A DNA stretch of 60,991 bases from Streptococcus mitis (GCF_023109105.1 NZ_JALDTZ010000013.1:1-60991); one strand, 5' to 3'. Shown: positions 1 to 9,457, counted from the first letter of the stretch. The notes: generated by a model not told the origin, from the sequence alone. A program made the numbers and translations.

Positions 1-30
1 TTACCTCTATTATACGACTTTACACAAAGA

Positions 31-62
31 AAAGCCCTTAGAAACTTGTGTTCTAAGGACTT
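31..62 (-). terminator. Intrinsic terminator downstream of tRNA-Arg(CCG)
   Basis: Inverted repeat CCTTAGAA/TTCTAAGG around a short loop. Read on the minus strand it ends in a GCTTTTCTTT run, as expected for termination of the tRNA transcript. Confidence 0.6.
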
Positions 63-74
63 TGTCTTCAATCT

Positions 75-97
75 GAAGCCCTATTAAAGGCTTTTTT
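75..97 (+). terminator. Possible plus-strand terminator
   Basis: Short stem AAGCC/GGCTT followed by six T on the plus strand. The gene it would serve lies outside the window. Confidence 0.4.
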
Positions 98-105
98 CTT
101 TATAT

Positions 106-176
106 CCACCCTGAGGGAATCGAACCCCCATCTCAAGAACCGGAATCTTACGTGATATCCATTACACTAAGGGTGG
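106..176 (-). tRNA. tRNA-Arg, anticodon CCG
   Basis: The minus strand folds into a full cloverleaf. The acceptor arm CCACCCT pairs with AGGGTGG. The anticodon stem TAAGA/TCTTG encloses loop TTCCGGT with anticodon CCG, which reads CGG. The T arm carries GGTTCGATTCC. The CCA end is not encoded. A consensus promoter sits just upstream. Confidence 0.92.
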
Positions 177-187
177 AAACTTGTTTT

Positions 188-216
188 ATTATAACAGAAA
201 TTTGCTCTAATAACAA
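188..216 (-). promoter_or_regulatory. Promoter of tRNA-Arg(CCG)
   Basis: On the minus strand TTGTTA (211-216), 17 bases, TATAAT (188-193). Transcription would start a few bases before the mature tRNA 5' end at 176. Confidence 0.7.
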
Positions 217-242
217 GTTTTTTTCTGGTCAGATGGCCCGTC

Positions 243-1229
243 TTAGTGGGAAGCATCCCCATTCCAGATAGAGTTTTTCACGATAACATAATCAACGTGT
301 TTAAGGTCAGCAACCTGACGTCCACCTGCATAAGAAATAGCACTTTGAAGATCTTGTTCCATCTCAGTTAAAGTGTCTTGCAAATGGCCTTTGGCAGGAA
401 GCAAGATGCGTTTGCCCTCCACATTTTTGTAAGCACCTTTTTGATATTGTGAAGCTGAACCGTAGTATTCTTTGAAGTGTTCACCATCAACTTCAATCGT
501 TTTCCCTGGACTTTCAATGTGTCCTGCAAAGAGGGAACCAATCATGACCATGCTGGCACCGAAGCGGATAGACTTAGCAATGTCACCGTGTGTACGAATT
601 CCTCCATCAGCGATAATCGGTTTACGTGCAGCCTTAGCACACCAGCGTAGAGCAGCTAACTGCCAACCACCTGTACCAAAACCAGTCTTGACCTTGGTGA
701 TACAAACCTTACCAGGACCGATTCCAACCTTAGTAGCATCCGCACCAGCATTTTCCAATTCACGCACAGCTTCTGGTGTTCCCACATTTCCAGCAATGAC
801 AAAAGTATCTGGCAATTCTTTCTTGATGTGTTGAATCATAGAAATCACGCTATCCGCATGACCATGGGCAATGTCAATCGTGATGTATTCTGGAGCATCA
901 GCCTTGAGCTGGCTAACGAAATCATACTCATAGTCCTTAACACCGACAGAGATAGAAGCAATGAGCCCTTGATCGTGCATGCGCTTAATAAAGGGAATGC
1001 GTCCCGCCTCATCAAAACGGTGCATAATGTAGAAGTAACCCCCTTTAGCTAGTTGCTCTGCGACATTTTCATCCAAAATCGTCTGCATATTAGCTGGTAC
1101 AACAGGTAGTTTAAAGGTGTGATTTCCTAGAGTGACACTTGTATCCGCTTCTGCACGGCTTTTAATGACACATTTGTTTGGAATCAATTGGATATCTTCG
1201 TAATCAAAAATTGGAAATTCATTTAACAT
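243..1229 (-). CDS. guaC: GMP reductase
   Basis: Converts GMP to IMP with NADPH and release of ammonia, in cytoplasmic purine salvage. The 328-residue protein has the IMPDH/GMPR barrel, with glycine-rich phosphate-binding stretches ([25 protein letters not shown]) and the catalytic-loop cysteine in [14 protein letters not shown] domains are absent, which separates GMP reductase from IMP dehydrogenase. Length is normal for the Gram-positive GuaC type. The gene stands alone behind a consensus promoter with a leader of about 70 bases. No other purine gene is nearby. Confidence 0.95.
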   Translation of the reverse strand: MLNEFPIFDYEDIQLIPNKCVIKSRAEADTSVTLGNHTFKLPVVPANMQTILDENVAEQLAKGGYFYIMHRFDEAGRIPFIKRMHDQGLIASISVGVKDYEYDFVSQLKADAPEYITIDIAHGHADSVISMIQHIKKELPDTFVIAGNVGTPEAVRELENAGADATKVGIGPGKVCITKVKTGFGTGGWQLAALRWCAKAARKPIIADGGIRTHGDIAKSIRFGASMVMIGSLFAGHIESPGKTIEVDGEHFKEYYGSASQYQKGAYKNVEGKRILLPAKGHLQDTLTEMEQDLQSAISYAGGRQVADLKHVDYVIVKNSIWNGDASH

Positions 1230-1335
1230 ATCGATGTCTCGTTTCTTTTGTAATGACCTACCTATGCTTGCGCATCACTACGCCTTTTCCGACGTTTCCT
1301 TAATTTATTATAAACCAAAGTACAGGTTTTGTCAA
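1230..1335 (-). promoter_or_regulatory. guaC promoter and about 70-nt leader
   Basis: A near-perfect sigma-A promoter lies on the minus strand: TTGACA (1330-1335), 17 bases, TATAAT (1307-1312). Transcription should start near 1300. The leader contains small dyads such as TGCGCAAGCA, but I recognise no purine or (p)ppGpp riboswitch core in it. Confidence 0.75.
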
Positions 1336-1385
1336 ATTATTTTATATTTTAAAATATAATGTTCGGATTTTCTTATATAAACAAC

Positions 1386-1414
1386 AAAAAAGAGGAGAGA
1401 TTATTTTCTCCCCA
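1386..1414 (-). terminator. Terminator of the leu operon and its YrdC gene
   Basis: On the minus strand GGAGA, a short A/T loop, TCTCC, then CTCTTTTTTG. It lies just after the stop of the YrdC-like gene and probably ends the long leucine transcript. Confidence 0.7.
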
Positions 1415-1427
1415 CTTCTTCTACATT

Positions 1428-2207
1428 CTAATAATACTCACCCTGACGGTAGTCCCATGAGTTAAAGGTGTCTGACAGATGCATCATGATTTTATCAATG
1501 TCAAGTCCTTTACGGATCACAACTGGTGCTGGTGAGATTGAGCGTGCTCCTCCTTGTTCTGGAATAAGCTTGCCGTCTTTATCGACCATAGACACCATCA
1601 CACCTTGCTCGTAGCGAGTTTCAATCGTTTTGTCTGGCTGGATTGAAGCAACATAGTCGTCAGCTTCGATAACAAGGTCCACTGCTCCTTCGATACGTTG
1701 ACCGATTCCTTCAACCTTACCTCGGTTTCCTTTACCAGATGGGTTTGCAGATGAAGCGTAGACCATCTTACCTTCTTCCCAAAGTTTAGCAGCTAACTGT
1801 TCACCAGCTTTCCCAAATTTGATAACAAAGCAGCTAGTTCCACGAACGTCAGTCATCAGTTCTTCACGACCATCACCGTAAGCTTTCAATTTCTCAAAAG
1901 CTTCTGGTTTCCAAGGAAGGATACAGCCAAGAAGAATATCTTCATCCCAATGTTTTTGGTAAAAGTCTTCAATTTCTGGGTTGAGTTGTGCTAAAGCGCG
2001 GAGCTCATCCATGCTACCGCAAAGAACAACCCCCGGTTTGTTACGGTTACGCTCTTTGGCTGCGAACTTACGTTCAAGTCCTGCCTTATCGCTGGTCATG
2101 ATGATGTAGCCGACTTTTGTAGGGCAAACGATACATCCGCCCTCACCTTTTAAAATGTCATAGCCTTCTTGTGAAAGTGTTCCGTTCCATTGAATGTGTT
2201 TTGTCAT
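1428..2207 (-). CDS. YrdC/Sua5-family protein (threonylcarbamoyl-AMP synthase-like)
   Basis: The 259 residues carry the YrdC fold: a glycine-rich start (GEGGCIVCPTKVGYIIMTSD), then KERNRNKP resembling the KxRxxxxP signature, and a late SSANPSGKGNRG motif. The family makes threonylcarbamoyl-AMP for tRNA t6A, but several paralogues (YciO, HypF-linked) have other or unknown roles. CPTKVGYI replaces the usual PTET/DTVYGL segment, so this may be a YciO-like paralogue rather than the main TsaC. It starts 27 bases after leuD on the same strand and is probably co-transcribed with the leu genes. Confidence 0.75.
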   Translation of the reverse strand: MTKHIQWNGTLSQEGYDILKGEGGCIVCPTKVGYIIMTSDKAGLERKFAAKERNRNKPGVVLCGSMDELRALAQLNPEIEDFYQKHWDEDILLGCILPWKPEAFEKLKAYGDGREELMTDVRGTSCFVIKFGKAGEQLAAKLWEEGKMVYASSANPSGKGNRGKVEGIGQRIEGAVDLVIEADDYVASIQPDKTIETRYEQGVMVSMVDKDGKLIPEQGGARSISPAPVVIRKGLDIDKIMMHLSDTFNSWDYRQGEYY

Positions 2208-2234
2208 AATTCTATTTCCTTTTCTATTTTTCTT

Positions 2235-2828
2235 CTAATCCTGCCAGTAGGCTGGTCGTTGTTTTTCATAAGCAGCAATCAAATCTTCATACTGCAAAGT
2301 AATACCGATATCATCCAATCCATTTAGGAGCTTGTGTTTCCACTCGCTATCAATTTCGAAAGTGAATTCTCCAACTGGTGAGATAATTTTTTGTTGTTCC
2401 AAGTCCACAGTTACCTGATCACTTGGGTGGAGCTGAGCTAATTTTTCTATAACTTCCCTAGGTTGAACAATGGGCAACATACCATTATTGAGTTCATTAT
2501 TGTAATGAATATCTCCAAAAGATCCTGCAATAACGACCTTAAAGCCGTGATCTGCTAGAGCCCAAGCTGCGTGCTCTCTCGAAGAGCCAGCCCCAAAGTT
2601 ATCCCCTGTGATGAGAATACTAGCTTTTCGATATTCAGGTCGGTTAAAGACAAAGTCTGGGTCCTCAGTATACTTGTCATCCAAATAACGCCAAGCATAC
2701 ATGAGGTACTTACCAAAGCCTTTTTTATCAATTAACTTGAGAAACTGCTTGGGAAGGATTTGGTCAGTGTCGATGTTGTCATTCATAAGTGGAACGGTTG
2801 TTCCCCTATAAACTGTAAATTTCTCCAT
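2235..2828 (-). CDS. leuD: 3-isopropylmalate dehydratase small subunit
   Basis: Swivel-domain subunit of isopropylmalate isomerase, which pairs with LeuC to convert 2- to 3-isopropylmalate. The 197 residues contain the family pattern [16 protein letters not shown] near the N terminus and [17 protein letters not shown] around residue 75, the substrate-recognition loop. The gene follows leuC by nine bases and is the last biosynthetic gene of the operon. Confidence 0.96.
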   Translation of the reverse strand: MEKFTVYRGTTVPLMNDNIDTDQILPKQFLKLIDKKGFGKYLMYAWRYLDDKYTEDPDFVFNRPEYRKASILITGDNFGAGSSREHAAWALADHGFKVVIAGSFGDIHYNNELNNGMLPIVQPREVIEKLAQLHPSDQVTVDLEQQKIISPVGEFTFEIDSEWKHKLLNGLDDIGITLQYEDLIAAYEKQRPAYWQD

Positions 2829-2837
2829 ATCCTCTCC

Positions 2838-4220
2838 TTACTGGGCTTCTTGCATTTGTCGAACATCTACGAAGCGCCCTGCGATAGCTGCCGCAGCTGC
2901 CATGGCTGGACTGCAGAGATGAGTCTTAGCACCAAAGCCTTGTCGATCTTCAAAGTTACGGTTGCTAGTTGAGGCACAATGAACACCATCTGGTACTTTA
3001 TCAGGATTCATTCCTAGACACATAGAACACCCTGGATCTCTCCATTCGAAGCCAGCATCTAGGAATACCTTGTCCAAGCCCAACTTCTCAGCAGCTCGTT
3101 TGACAGGACGAGAGCCAGGAACTACGATAGCCGTTAAGTTGGGAGCGATTTTCTTTCCTTTGACAAATCGAGCAGCCAGTTGTAAATCGCTGAGACGAGC
3201 ATTGGTACAAGATCCGATAAAAACATAACCTAGTTCAATATCCGCTGGCTTTTGACCAGGCTCCAAGTTCATGTAATTATAAGCTCGCTCATCATTCATA
3301 TCCTTAATTTCTGGGAAGCTACTGTCAAAGTCAACCCCCATAGCAGGATTAGTTCCCCAAGTCACCATGGGAGCCAAGTCTGAGACATCCATCTGGATAA
3401 CCTTATCATAGACAGCATCCTCGTCACTGACTAGGGTCTTCCAGTCAGAAACCGCCTCCTCGAAAGCTTCTGGAACACATTCCCGTCCCTTGAGATAGTC
3501 ATAAGTCGTCTGATCTGGATTCATGATGCCCATCTTAGAACCAAACTCGATGGACATATTGCAGATAGTCATTCGCTCTTCCATGGTCAAAGCATCAATC
3601 GCTTCCCCACGATATTCCACCACATAGCCAACACCACAGGCGACACCATACTTGGCAATCAAGGTGAGTATGTAATCCTTAGAATAGACTCCCTTTTGAG
3701 GTACACCTTTGAATTCAACTAACATTTTCTTGGGTTTGACCTGCCAGAGTGTCTGGGTCGCAAAGACATGCTCAACCTCACTAGTTCCAATCCCAAAGGC
3801 GATGGCTCCGAAAGCTCCGTGAGTAGCCGTATGACTGTCTCCACAGACGATGAACTTTCCTGGTTGGGTTCGTCCTGTTTCTGGACCAACCATATGAACA
3901 ATTCCTTGCTTTTCAGAACCGTGGGCTGCGTGTTCAATTCCAAACTCCTTAACATTTTCAGCTAGTTTATCAATTTGCGCCTTGGAAATCACATCTCGAA
4001 TATCATAGATATTGACCGTCGGGACATTGTGGTCAAAGGTTCCAAATGTCAAGTCTGGTCGTCTCAATCTGCGACCTGCATCTCGTAATCCTTGAAAAGC
4101 CTGAGGACTGGTCACCTCGTGGATGTAGTGCTGATCCACATACATGAGTTGGGGCTGCCCTTCTTCTCCTGTGATGACATGACGGTCCCATAATTTATCA
4201 AAAATCGATTTTCCTACCAT
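2838..4220 (-). CDS. leuC: 3-isopropylmalate dehydratase large subunit
   Basis: Aconitase-family subunit carrying the [4Fe-4S] cluster. In the 460 residues, cluster-binding cysteines are visible in FIGSCTNAR and in [30 protein letters not shown] lies upstream. It is complete and of normal length. The start is ATG behind GGAGGTAATGG, only three bases after the DUF1294 gene, so the two are translated from one message. Confidence 0.96.
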   Translation of the reverse strand: MVGKSIFDKLWDRHVITGEEGQPQLMYVDQHYIHEVTSPQAFQGLRDAGRRLRRPDLTFGTFDHNVPTVNIYDIRDVISKAQIDKLAENVKEFGIEHAAHGSEKQGIVHMVGPETGRTQPGKFIVCGDSHTATHGAFGAIAFGIGTSEVEHVFATQTLWQVKPKKMLVEFKGVPQKGVYSKDYILTLIAKYGVACGVGYVVEYRGEAIDALTMEERMTICNMSIEFGSKMGIMNPDQTTYDYLKGRECVPEAFEEAVSDWKTLVSDEDAVYDKVIQMDVSDLAPMVTWGTNPAMGVDFDSSFPEIKDMNDERAYNYMNLEPGQKPADIELGYVFIGSCTNARLSDLQLAARFVKGKKIAPNLTAIVVPGSRPVKRAAEKLGLDKVFLDAGFEWRDPGCSMCLGMNPDKVPDGVHCASTSNRNFEDRQGFGAKTHLCSPAMAAAAAIAGRFVDVRQMQEAQ

Positions 4221-4223
4221 CCA

Positions 4224-4493
4224 TTACCTCCAAATAACATATAAGACTACTAGTGTGGTCACCATCCCAAGAAACCAAACTGTTTTAAAGTACCATTTTC
4301 TAGTCTTGTGGTGAAAAATGATTCCTGCAAACCAAGCTCCAAAACCACCACAAGTAAAGGCTAAAATGAGTAAGATTTTCTCTGGGATGCGCCAAGTTCT
4401 TCTCCTTGCCTTGGATTTGTCAATGCCATAAATCAAGAAAACCATGACATTCCAAATCAAGAGAACTAGAGTAATTTTTTCGTCTAACTTCAT
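4224..4493 (-). CDS. DUF1294 small membrane protein inside the leu operon
   Basis: The 89-residue protein has two or three hydrophobic segments (about residues 7-25, 38-60 and 68-87) and the DUF1294 signature: YGIDKSKARRRTWRIPEK, then FTCGGFGAWFAGIIFHHKTRK. The function of this family is unknown. The ATG overlaps the leuB stop in an ATGA arrangement and leuC follows at once, so it is translationally tied to leucine synthesis. That placement suggests, but does not show, a role linked to branched-chain amino acid metabolism. Confidence 0.8.
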   Translation of the reverse strand: MKLDEKITLVLLIWNVMVFLIYGIDKSKARRRTWRIPEKILLILAFTCGGFGAWFAGIIFHHKTRKWYFKTVWFLGMVTTLVVLYVIWR

Positions 4494-5527
4494 AACCTTG
4501 CAATAATGGCTTCTGTCATTTCCTTGGTCGAAGCCTGTCCTCCTATATCTCTCGTTAAAATTCCAGCTACCAAACTTGCCTCAACAGCACGCTCGATACG
4601 CTCTGCATCCTCATAACGTCCAAAGCTGTCTCTCAGCATCATGGCTACTGATAAAATCATGGAGATAGGATTAGCAATTCCTTGACCTGCAATATCAGGA
4701 GCTGAACCGTGAATGGGCTCATAGAGACTTGGTCCGTTTTCAGAATGACTGGCTGATGGCATAACCCCGAGTGTACCTGATAGAACGCTTGATTCATCAG
4801 ATAAGATATCGCCGAAAAGATTCTCCGTCACGATGACATCAAACTTAGCAGGATTAGTAATCATAAGCATGGAAGCTGAGTCGACTAGCTGGTGTTCCAA
4901 GGTCACATCTTGGAAATCCTTTGCGACCTTCTCAGCTACTTTCCGCCAGAGTTTTGATGTTGCCAACACGTTTTGCTTATCAATACTGGTAAGGATTTTT
5001 CTCCGACTTCTTGCGATTTCAAAGGCTTTGCGAATAATCCGCTCCACTTCCTCATAGCTATAGTCGTTGATATCACGCGCTTTTCTTTCTTCAAGAATAT
5101 GATCCCCAAAATAAATCCCACCTGTCAACTCCCGTACCACAACAAAGTCTACACCAGCAATTCGTTCCGGTTTGAGTGGTGACAAATGCTTGAGACTGTC
5201 AAAGATTTTTACAGGGCGAATATTGGCATAGAGATTGAGTTCCTTACGGAGAGCTAGCAAGCCTTGTTCAGGGCGAACCGCTGCTCCATCATACTGAGGA
5301 CTACCGATAGCCGCTAGGAGAATGGCATCTGTTTCTCTACATGCTTTGAGGGTTTCACTAGGTAAAGGATGGCCTGCTGCATCAATTCCTGCACCTCCAA
5401 AAGGTCGTTTGTCTATTTCATAGTCAAAGCCTGTTTTTTCAGCTAGAGCTTCCAAAACTTCTAAACCAGCCTCCATGATTTCTGGGCCGATTCCATCCCC
5501 TGCCAGAACTACTATTTTCTTTGTCAT
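4490..5527 (-). CDS. leuB: 3-isopropylmalate dehydrogenase
   Basis: NAD-dependent oxidative decarboxylation of 3-isopropylmalate to 2-ketoisocaproate, cytoplasmic. The 345 residues start with the expected KKIVVLAGDGIGPEI. VVRELTGGIYFG carries the substrate arginine and tyrosine. FGDILSDESSVLSGTLG and YEPIHGSAPDIAGQGIANP are the metal- and cofactor-binding signatures. It sits eleven bases after leuA. Confidence 0.96.
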   Translation of the reverse strand: MTKKIVVLAGDGIGPEIMEAGLEVLEALAEKTGFDYEIDKRPFGGAGIDAAGHPLPSETLKACRETDAILLAAIGSPQYDGAAVRPEQGLLALRKELNLYANIRPVKIFDSLKHLSPLKPERIAGVDFVVVRELTGGIYFGDHILEERKARDINDYSYEEVERIIRKAFEIARSRRKILTSIDKQNVLATSKLWRKVAEKVAKDFQDVTLEHQLVDSASMLMITNPAKFDVIVTENLFGDILSDESSVLSGTLGVMPSASHSENGPSLYEPIHGSAPDIAGQGIANPISMILSVAMMLRDSFGRYEDAERIERAVEASLVAGILTRDIGGQASTKEMTEAIIARL

Positions 5528-5538
5528 AGCTTTCTCCT

Positions 5539-7101
5539 TTACACACTAGGCATATCACGATAGGAAACACTGCGTCCCATCTCACAAGCATTCTCTTTTT
5601 GAACAAAGGTATTAGCATTGATGTAGGCAATAGCAGATGCTTTCAGTACATCGAAATCAAGCCCTGCTGCATTAAAGATGGTTTCTGTATCTCTGTTTTC
5701 AACAGTGACCAAAACCCGAGCTTGGGCATCAATTCCATCTGTCACAGCGTCAATAGTATAGGACACCAAGCGGACGGATTGGTTAAAGAACTTATCGATA
5801 GCGTTAAAGATTGCTTCAACAGAACCTTGCCCTGACGCATTGAAATCAACTTTCTCACCATCCATATTGGCTAGGCTAACGAGTGCTTCAATGTCATTAT
5901 CTGCATGAGTTTGAAGTTGTAAATCATCAAAGTGGAAGCCTTCTGGATTTTCAACCATGGTTCCAGCTACCAGAGCACGAATATCTGCATCTGTGATTTC
6001 TTGTTTCTTGTCGGCCAATGCCTTGAACTTAGCAAAGAGTGGTTTGATATCCTCTTCTGTAAAGTCTAAGGCCAGTTCTCTTAGTTTTTCAACAAAGGCA
6101 TGGCGACCTGACAATTTTCCAAGTGGGAGGCTGTTACTCTTGACACCGACCAATTCAGGGGTGATAATCTCATAAGTAAGAGGATTTTTAAGGACTCCGT
6201 CTTGGTGAATACCAGATTCATGAGAAAAGGCATTGCCACCAACAACGGCCTTGTTTTTAGGAACTGGGATACCTGAGAAGCGAGAAACCATTTCTGACGT
6301 ATTGATGGTTTCATTTAAAACAATACTAGTTTCTGCTTGATAGTAATCTTGACGAATATTGAGGGCCACTGCAATTTCTTCCAAAGCAGCATTACCAGCT
6401 CGCTCCCCGATACCATTGATGGTTCCTTCGACTCGTCCTGCCCCATTCTTGACAGCAACAAGGCTATTAGCCACTGCCATTCCGAGGTCATCATGACAGT
6501 GAGGCGAATAGATAATCTGACGTTCCGTTTTGACATTCTCAATCAAGTATTTGAAGATAGCTCCATATTCCTCTGGTGTGGTAAATCCTACCGTATCAGG
6601 GATATTGATATAAGTCGCACCTGCATCAACCGCTGTTTGAACGACTTGTAAGAGGAAATCCAACTCTGTTCTGGTCGCATCCTCAGGAGAGAATTCGACA
6701 ACCTCAAACTTGGAACGTGCATAAGAGACATGCTCCTTAATAGCTTCTAGAATCTCTTCCTTGCTCTTATTGAGCTTATACTTGCGGTGAATGGGACTAG
6801 TAGCGATAAAGACGTGAACCTGTGGATATTTGGCATCCTTGAGGGCTTCGTAACAAGCATCAATATCAGACTTGACAGAGCGGGCCAAACCAGTCACTGC
6901 CGTTTTCTTCAAGGTCTTAGCAATCTCCTGAACTGCCGTAAATGAGTCTGGACTAGCCGCTGGAAAACCAGCTTCGATGGCTGAAATGCCCCATTTCTCC
7001 AGCTGTCTTGCAATGGCAATTTTTTCCTTGATTGAAAAGTTAACACCCGGCGTCTGTTCTCCATCCCGAAGGCTGGTATCTAGAAATTCAACTGTTCTCA
7101 T
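5539..7101 (-). CDS. leuA: 2-isopropylmalate synthase
   Basis: First committed enzyme of leucine synthesis, joining acetyl-CoA and 2-ketoisovalerate. The 520 residues have the HMGL-like barrel with [12 protein letters not shown] at the N terminus and [15 protein letters not shown] around residue 200, holding the metal histidines. A LeuA dimerisation/allosteric domain after about residue 390 makes leucine feedback inhibition likely. It is the first gene of the operon, behind an attenuator with its own leader peptide. Confidence 0.96.
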   Translation of the reverse strand: MRTVEFLDTSLRDGEQTPGVNFSIKEKIAIARQLEKWGISAIEAGFPAASPDSFTAVQEIAKTLKKTAVTGLARSVKSDIDACYEALKDAKYPQVHVFIATSPIHRKYKLNKSKEEILEAIKEHVSYARSKFEVVEFSPEDATRTELDFLLQVVQTAVDAGATYINIPDTVGFTTPEEYGAIFKYLIENVKTERQIIYSPHCHDDLGMAVANSLVAVKNGAGRVEGTINGIGERAGNAALEEIAVALNIRQDYYQAETSIVLNETINTSEMVSRFSGIPVPKNKAVVGGNAFSHESGIHQDGVLKNPLTYEIITPELVGVKSNSLPLGKLSGRHAFVEKLRELALDFTEEDIKPLFAKFKALADKKQEITDADIRALVAGTMVENPEGFHFDDLQLQTHADNDIEALVSLANMDGEKVDFNASGQGSVEAIFNAIDKFFNQSVRLVSYTIDAVTDGIDAQARVLVTVENRDTETIFNAAGLDFDVLKASAIAYINANTFVQKENACEMGRSVSYRDMPSV

Positions 7102-7130
7102 AAGATTTCCCCTTTTCCAAATGTGGTTTT

Positions 7131-7167
7131 AAAAAAACATCTCGCTCAGAAACCCAAGCGAGATGTT
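7131..7167 (-). terminator. Attenuator terminator of the leu operon
   Basis: On the minus strand an 11-bp perfect stem (AACATCTCGCT / AGCGAGATGTT, arms 7157-7167 and 7136-7146) with a ten-base loop is followed by seven T. An upstream CCAAGCG can instead pair with the CGCTTGG that overlaps the first terminator arm, giving mutually exclusive antiterminator and terminator folds. It lies between the leader peptide and leuA. Confidence 0.88.
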
Positions 7168-7213
7168 GATTCACTCCCGCTTGGTAAGCCAAACAGGACT
7201 AATGCTTTTTGCA

Positions 7214-7267
7214 CTAGCCCGAGTACCTCAACAACAAAGCAAATTGATTAAACTTAGCTGTTTTCAT
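7214..7267 (-). CDS. leuL: leu leader peptide (17 residues)
   Basis: An ATG behind AAGGAG encodes MKTAKFNQFALLLRYSG. Three consecutive leucine codons (TTG TTG TTG) lie just before the first hairpin. A ribosome stalled there for lack of Leu-tRNA would favour the antiterminator. Position, leucine run and the downstream alternative hairpins together support a translation-coupled attenuator; no T-box core is present. Confidence 0.85.
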   Translation of the reverse strand: MKTAKFNQFALLLRYSG

Positions 7268-7303
7268 GTTTGACTTTCTCCTTCGTTTGATATCTTGTTT
7301 AGT

Positions 7304-7332
7304 ATTTTAGCATAGGCAAAAGTGCTTGTCAA
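7304..7332 (-). promoter_or_regulatory. leu operon promoter
   Basis: On the minus strand TTGACA (7327-7332), 17 bases, TAAAAT (7304-7309). The message would begin near 7297, about 30 bases before the leader peptide. Confidence 0.8.
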
Positions 7333-7414
7333 GAAAAAATCCAATATTTTCTGAAAATTTCTTCAGTAGAGAATATTTTGCTAATTGAAAGTTCTTGAAA
7401 ACCATTGAAATGTT

Positions 7415-8071
7415 TCATTTTTTAGTGGTTAAGTTCCAACTTTTTTCTATAAATTCCAATACTTCTTTATCTGATAAAGTATCATCAAGCGCCACACTAA
7501 TCCAGTAACGTTTATTCATATGAAAAGCTGGATAAATGCCCTTTTTTGAAAGTAAATCGGCTACTTTGTCATGTTTGAGGTTGACTGCTTCCACTAGCTC
7601 TTCTCTGCCCTTTTCCAGCTTATCCCAAGAAATTTTCATCAAGACGGCATACCACTTTTTATTGCCTTCATGTCTTAACACTGCCGTATCAGGCGATTTC
7701 TCCCACAGATACTCCAGCTCATTACCATACTTTTCCTGAACTTGAGTCATGATTCGCTTAGTCTGAGGGCAGATAAAATCCTGTACCTCAAAACAAGCCT
7801 TCCGAATCTGGTAGAGAATCTCCAGACAAGCCTCACGGACACTTGCAACAAAACTTCCTGTCATACTTTCCATATGAACTTGAGGATAGAGGTCACCAGT
7901 CTCCTGGTCAAAGACTTGAAAACTCACATTATCAGTAGTGATGGACACAGTCATGACAAAGTCATCCTGCAAAATTTGGCAACTATAGGTCCACACTCCA
8001 CCATTTTCTACAAAACCATAATCATGAGCCTTTTCTTGATTAAACTGATAGGATTTAAAAATTTCAAACAT
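7415..8071 (-). CDS. MmcQ/YjbR-family protein
   Basis: The 218 residues have a C-terminal MmcQ/YjbR (DUF419) fold from about residue 95. The visible parts are the KWYAVLMKISWDKL core, VEAVNLKHD, and HMNKRYWISVALDD with the characteristic NKRYWISV. The N-terminal 90 residues form an extra domain of unclear nature. The family has a CyaY-like fold and is often called DNA-binding, without a firm function. No strong ribosome binding site is visible before the ATG, which lies directly behind the cutC terminator hairpin. Confidence 0.7.
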   Translation of the reverse strand: MFEIFKSYQFNQEKAHDYGFVENGGVWTYSCQILQDDFVMTVSITTDNVSFQVFDQETGDLYPQVHMESMTGSFVASVREACLEILYQIRKACFEVQDFICPQTKRIMTQVQEKYGNELEYLWEKSPDTAVLRHEGNKKWYAVLMKISWDKLEKGREELVEAVNLKHDKVADLLSKKGIYPAFHMNKRYWISVALDDTLSDKEVLEFIEKSWNLTTKK

Positions 8072-8074
8072 AAG

Positions 8075-8102
8075 TGAAAACTGCTACCCAAAGCTAGCAG
8101 TT
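8075..8102 (-). terminator. Terminator of cutC
   Basis: Eight-base stem AACTGCTA/TAGCAGTT followed by TTTTC on the minus strand, between cutC and the mmcQ-like gene. Confidence 0.6.
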
Positions 8103-8114
8103 CCTTTCTATTTT

Positions 8115-8747
8115 TTAAAAGACAACCTTGGTTCCATGTAATTGTGTCACGCCTAGCTGATTGATAAAGGTTTGACGGTTGTCAAGGTCAATCCCCCCAC
8201 CTGGTAGAATTTCAATTTTACCTTTAGCGTGCTCCAAAATTCTGTGATAGTGAGCAAAACGTTTTTCTAAGGAGTCGCCAGACACACCAGCACGAGTTAA
8301 GATACGAGTAACACCAGCTTGACTGAGCCAGTCAATAGCTTCCAGTTGATCTTCATCACTTAATTCATCAAAGGCCATATGGAAGACAATTTCCATTCCT
8401 TTTGATGCAGCTATCAGCTTCTCAAGATTAGCTTTATCCAACTTCTTATCAGCAGTTAAAGCACCAAAAACGACCCCTTGACTTCCAGCCTGAGCAGTCA
8501 ACCGAATGTCTTCTAGCATGATAGCAATTTCTAGGTCATTATAGACAAAGTCGCCACCACGTGGACGAATCATGGTCATAATGGTCGTATCGTAGTTGGT
8601 TGCCAATTCAACCGCTGCCTTAGTCACTCCATAGCTGGGTGTTGTCCCACCAACTGCAAGATTATCACAGAGTTCGATTCGACGAGATCCAGCCTGCATC
8701 GCTTTTTCAAGCAAGGTCACATTTTCAGCACAAAATTCGTAAATCAT
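8115..8747 (-). CDS. cutC: CutC-family protein (copper homeostasis)
   Basis: The 210 residues form a TIM-barrel CutC protein. EFCAENVTLLEKAMQAG, RIELCDNLAVGGTTPSYG, MIRPRGGDFVYNDLE and a final ILPGGGIDLDN are all family landmarks. CutC has been linked to copper tolerance, but its biochemical role is disputed. It is monocistronic with its own terminator, and no copper exporter or CopY gene is in the window. Confidence 0.88.
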   Translation of the reverse strand: MIYEFCAENVTLLEKAMQAGSRRIELCDNLAVGGTTPSYGVTKAAVELATNYDTTIMTMIRPRGGDFVYNDLEIAIMLEDIRLTAQAGSQGVVFGALTADKKLDKANLEKLIAASKGMEIVFHMAFDELSDEDQLEAIDWLSQAGVTRILTRAGVSGDSLEKRFAHYHRILEHAKGKIEILPGGGIDLDNRQTFINQLGVTQLHGTKVVF

Positions 8748-8839
8748 TTGATTCTCCTTGAAGATTACTTTAAACTTATTATATCATATTGTTGTGAATA
8801 TGCTTTCAATTTTATCAAGGCAAATAACTACTATTTTAA

Positions 8840-9199
8840 CTATTCTTTGTCTGGAATGACCTTGAAGAGATAATAGGTGATAAAGATGGTCAAGGCTCCT
8901 AGACCGATTTTGACTGGTAAAAGAGGTGCAAAATAAATGGAAATTCCCATCAAGATGTAGATAGATACGATGATTTTTTTCTTACGTTCACGCGCAATGG
9001 ACTTGGTCTCACGAAAATCAGCCACATATGCTTGATAGAGTTTGGTATGATAAAGCCAATCTTCGAAGCGCTTGGAACTTCTTGAGAAACAAGCAATAGA
9101 CAACAAAAGAAAAGGCGTTGTCGGCAATAAGGGCAAAACAACCCCAATAATAGCCAAGGCCAGTGATAAGAAACCAATAATTAGATAGATAAGACGCAT
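8840..9199 (-). CDS. DUF454 (YbaN-like) membrane protein
   Basis: The 119 residues carry two N-terminal hydrophobic stretches (about 5-40) with the LPLLPTTPFLLLS signature of DUF454, a charged middle (FEDWLYHTKLYQAYVADF) and a hydrophobic C-terminal third. It is probably an inner-membrane protein of unknown function. A BOX element begins about 15 bases upstream of its start. Confidence 0.78.
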   Translation of the reverse strand: MRLIYLIIGFLSLALAIIGVVLPLLPTTPFLLLSIACFSRSSKRFEDWLYHTKLYQAYVADFRETKSIARERKKKIIVSIYILMGISIYFAPLLPVKIGLGALTIFITYYLFKVIPDKE

Positions 9200-9214
9200 A
9201 ACTTCTCCTAGTTA

Positions 9215-9366
9215 ATACTCTTCGAAAATCTCTTCAAACCGCGTCAACGTCACCCTTACCGTAGGTATGGTTCCTGACTTCGTCAGTCTCTTCTGCAACC
9301 TCAAAGCAGTGCTTTGAGCAACCTGCGGTTAGTTTCCTAGTTTGCTCTTTGATTTTCATTGAGTAT
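9215..9366 (+). repeat. BOX element (boxA-boxB-boxC)
   Basis: Starts ATACTCTTCGAAAATC, ends GATTTTCATTGAGTAT, and has one boxB unit with GACTTCGTCAG and the CAAAGCAGTGCTTTG dyad. It lies between topA and the DUF454 gene. Read on the plus strand it runs A to C. Confidence 0.9.
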
Positions 9367-9421
9367 AAAATAATCTTCTTCTAGTTTCGCATACAATGGT
9401 GAATTTTGTCAAGTTCCAACC

Positions 9422-9453
9422 AAAAAGAGCCTGAAATTCACTTTCAGGACTCT
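9422..9453 (-). terminator. topA terminator
   Basis: On the minus strand a stem built on CCTGAAA/TTTCAGG, extended by AGAG/CTCT, and followed by a T run. It lies just past the topA stop. Confidence 0.8.
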
Positions 9454-9457
9454 CCTC

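Noticed and set aside
472..1052. Plus-strand open frames over guaC
   Set aside because: They lie wholly antisense to a complete conserved gene, have no ribosome site and no recognisable domain. The same applies to antisense frames over leuC, topA, carB, ffh and glmU.
7131..7300. T-box riboswitch before leuA
   Set aside because: No T-box core sequence or specifier loop is seen; a translated leader with leucine codons explains the terminator better.
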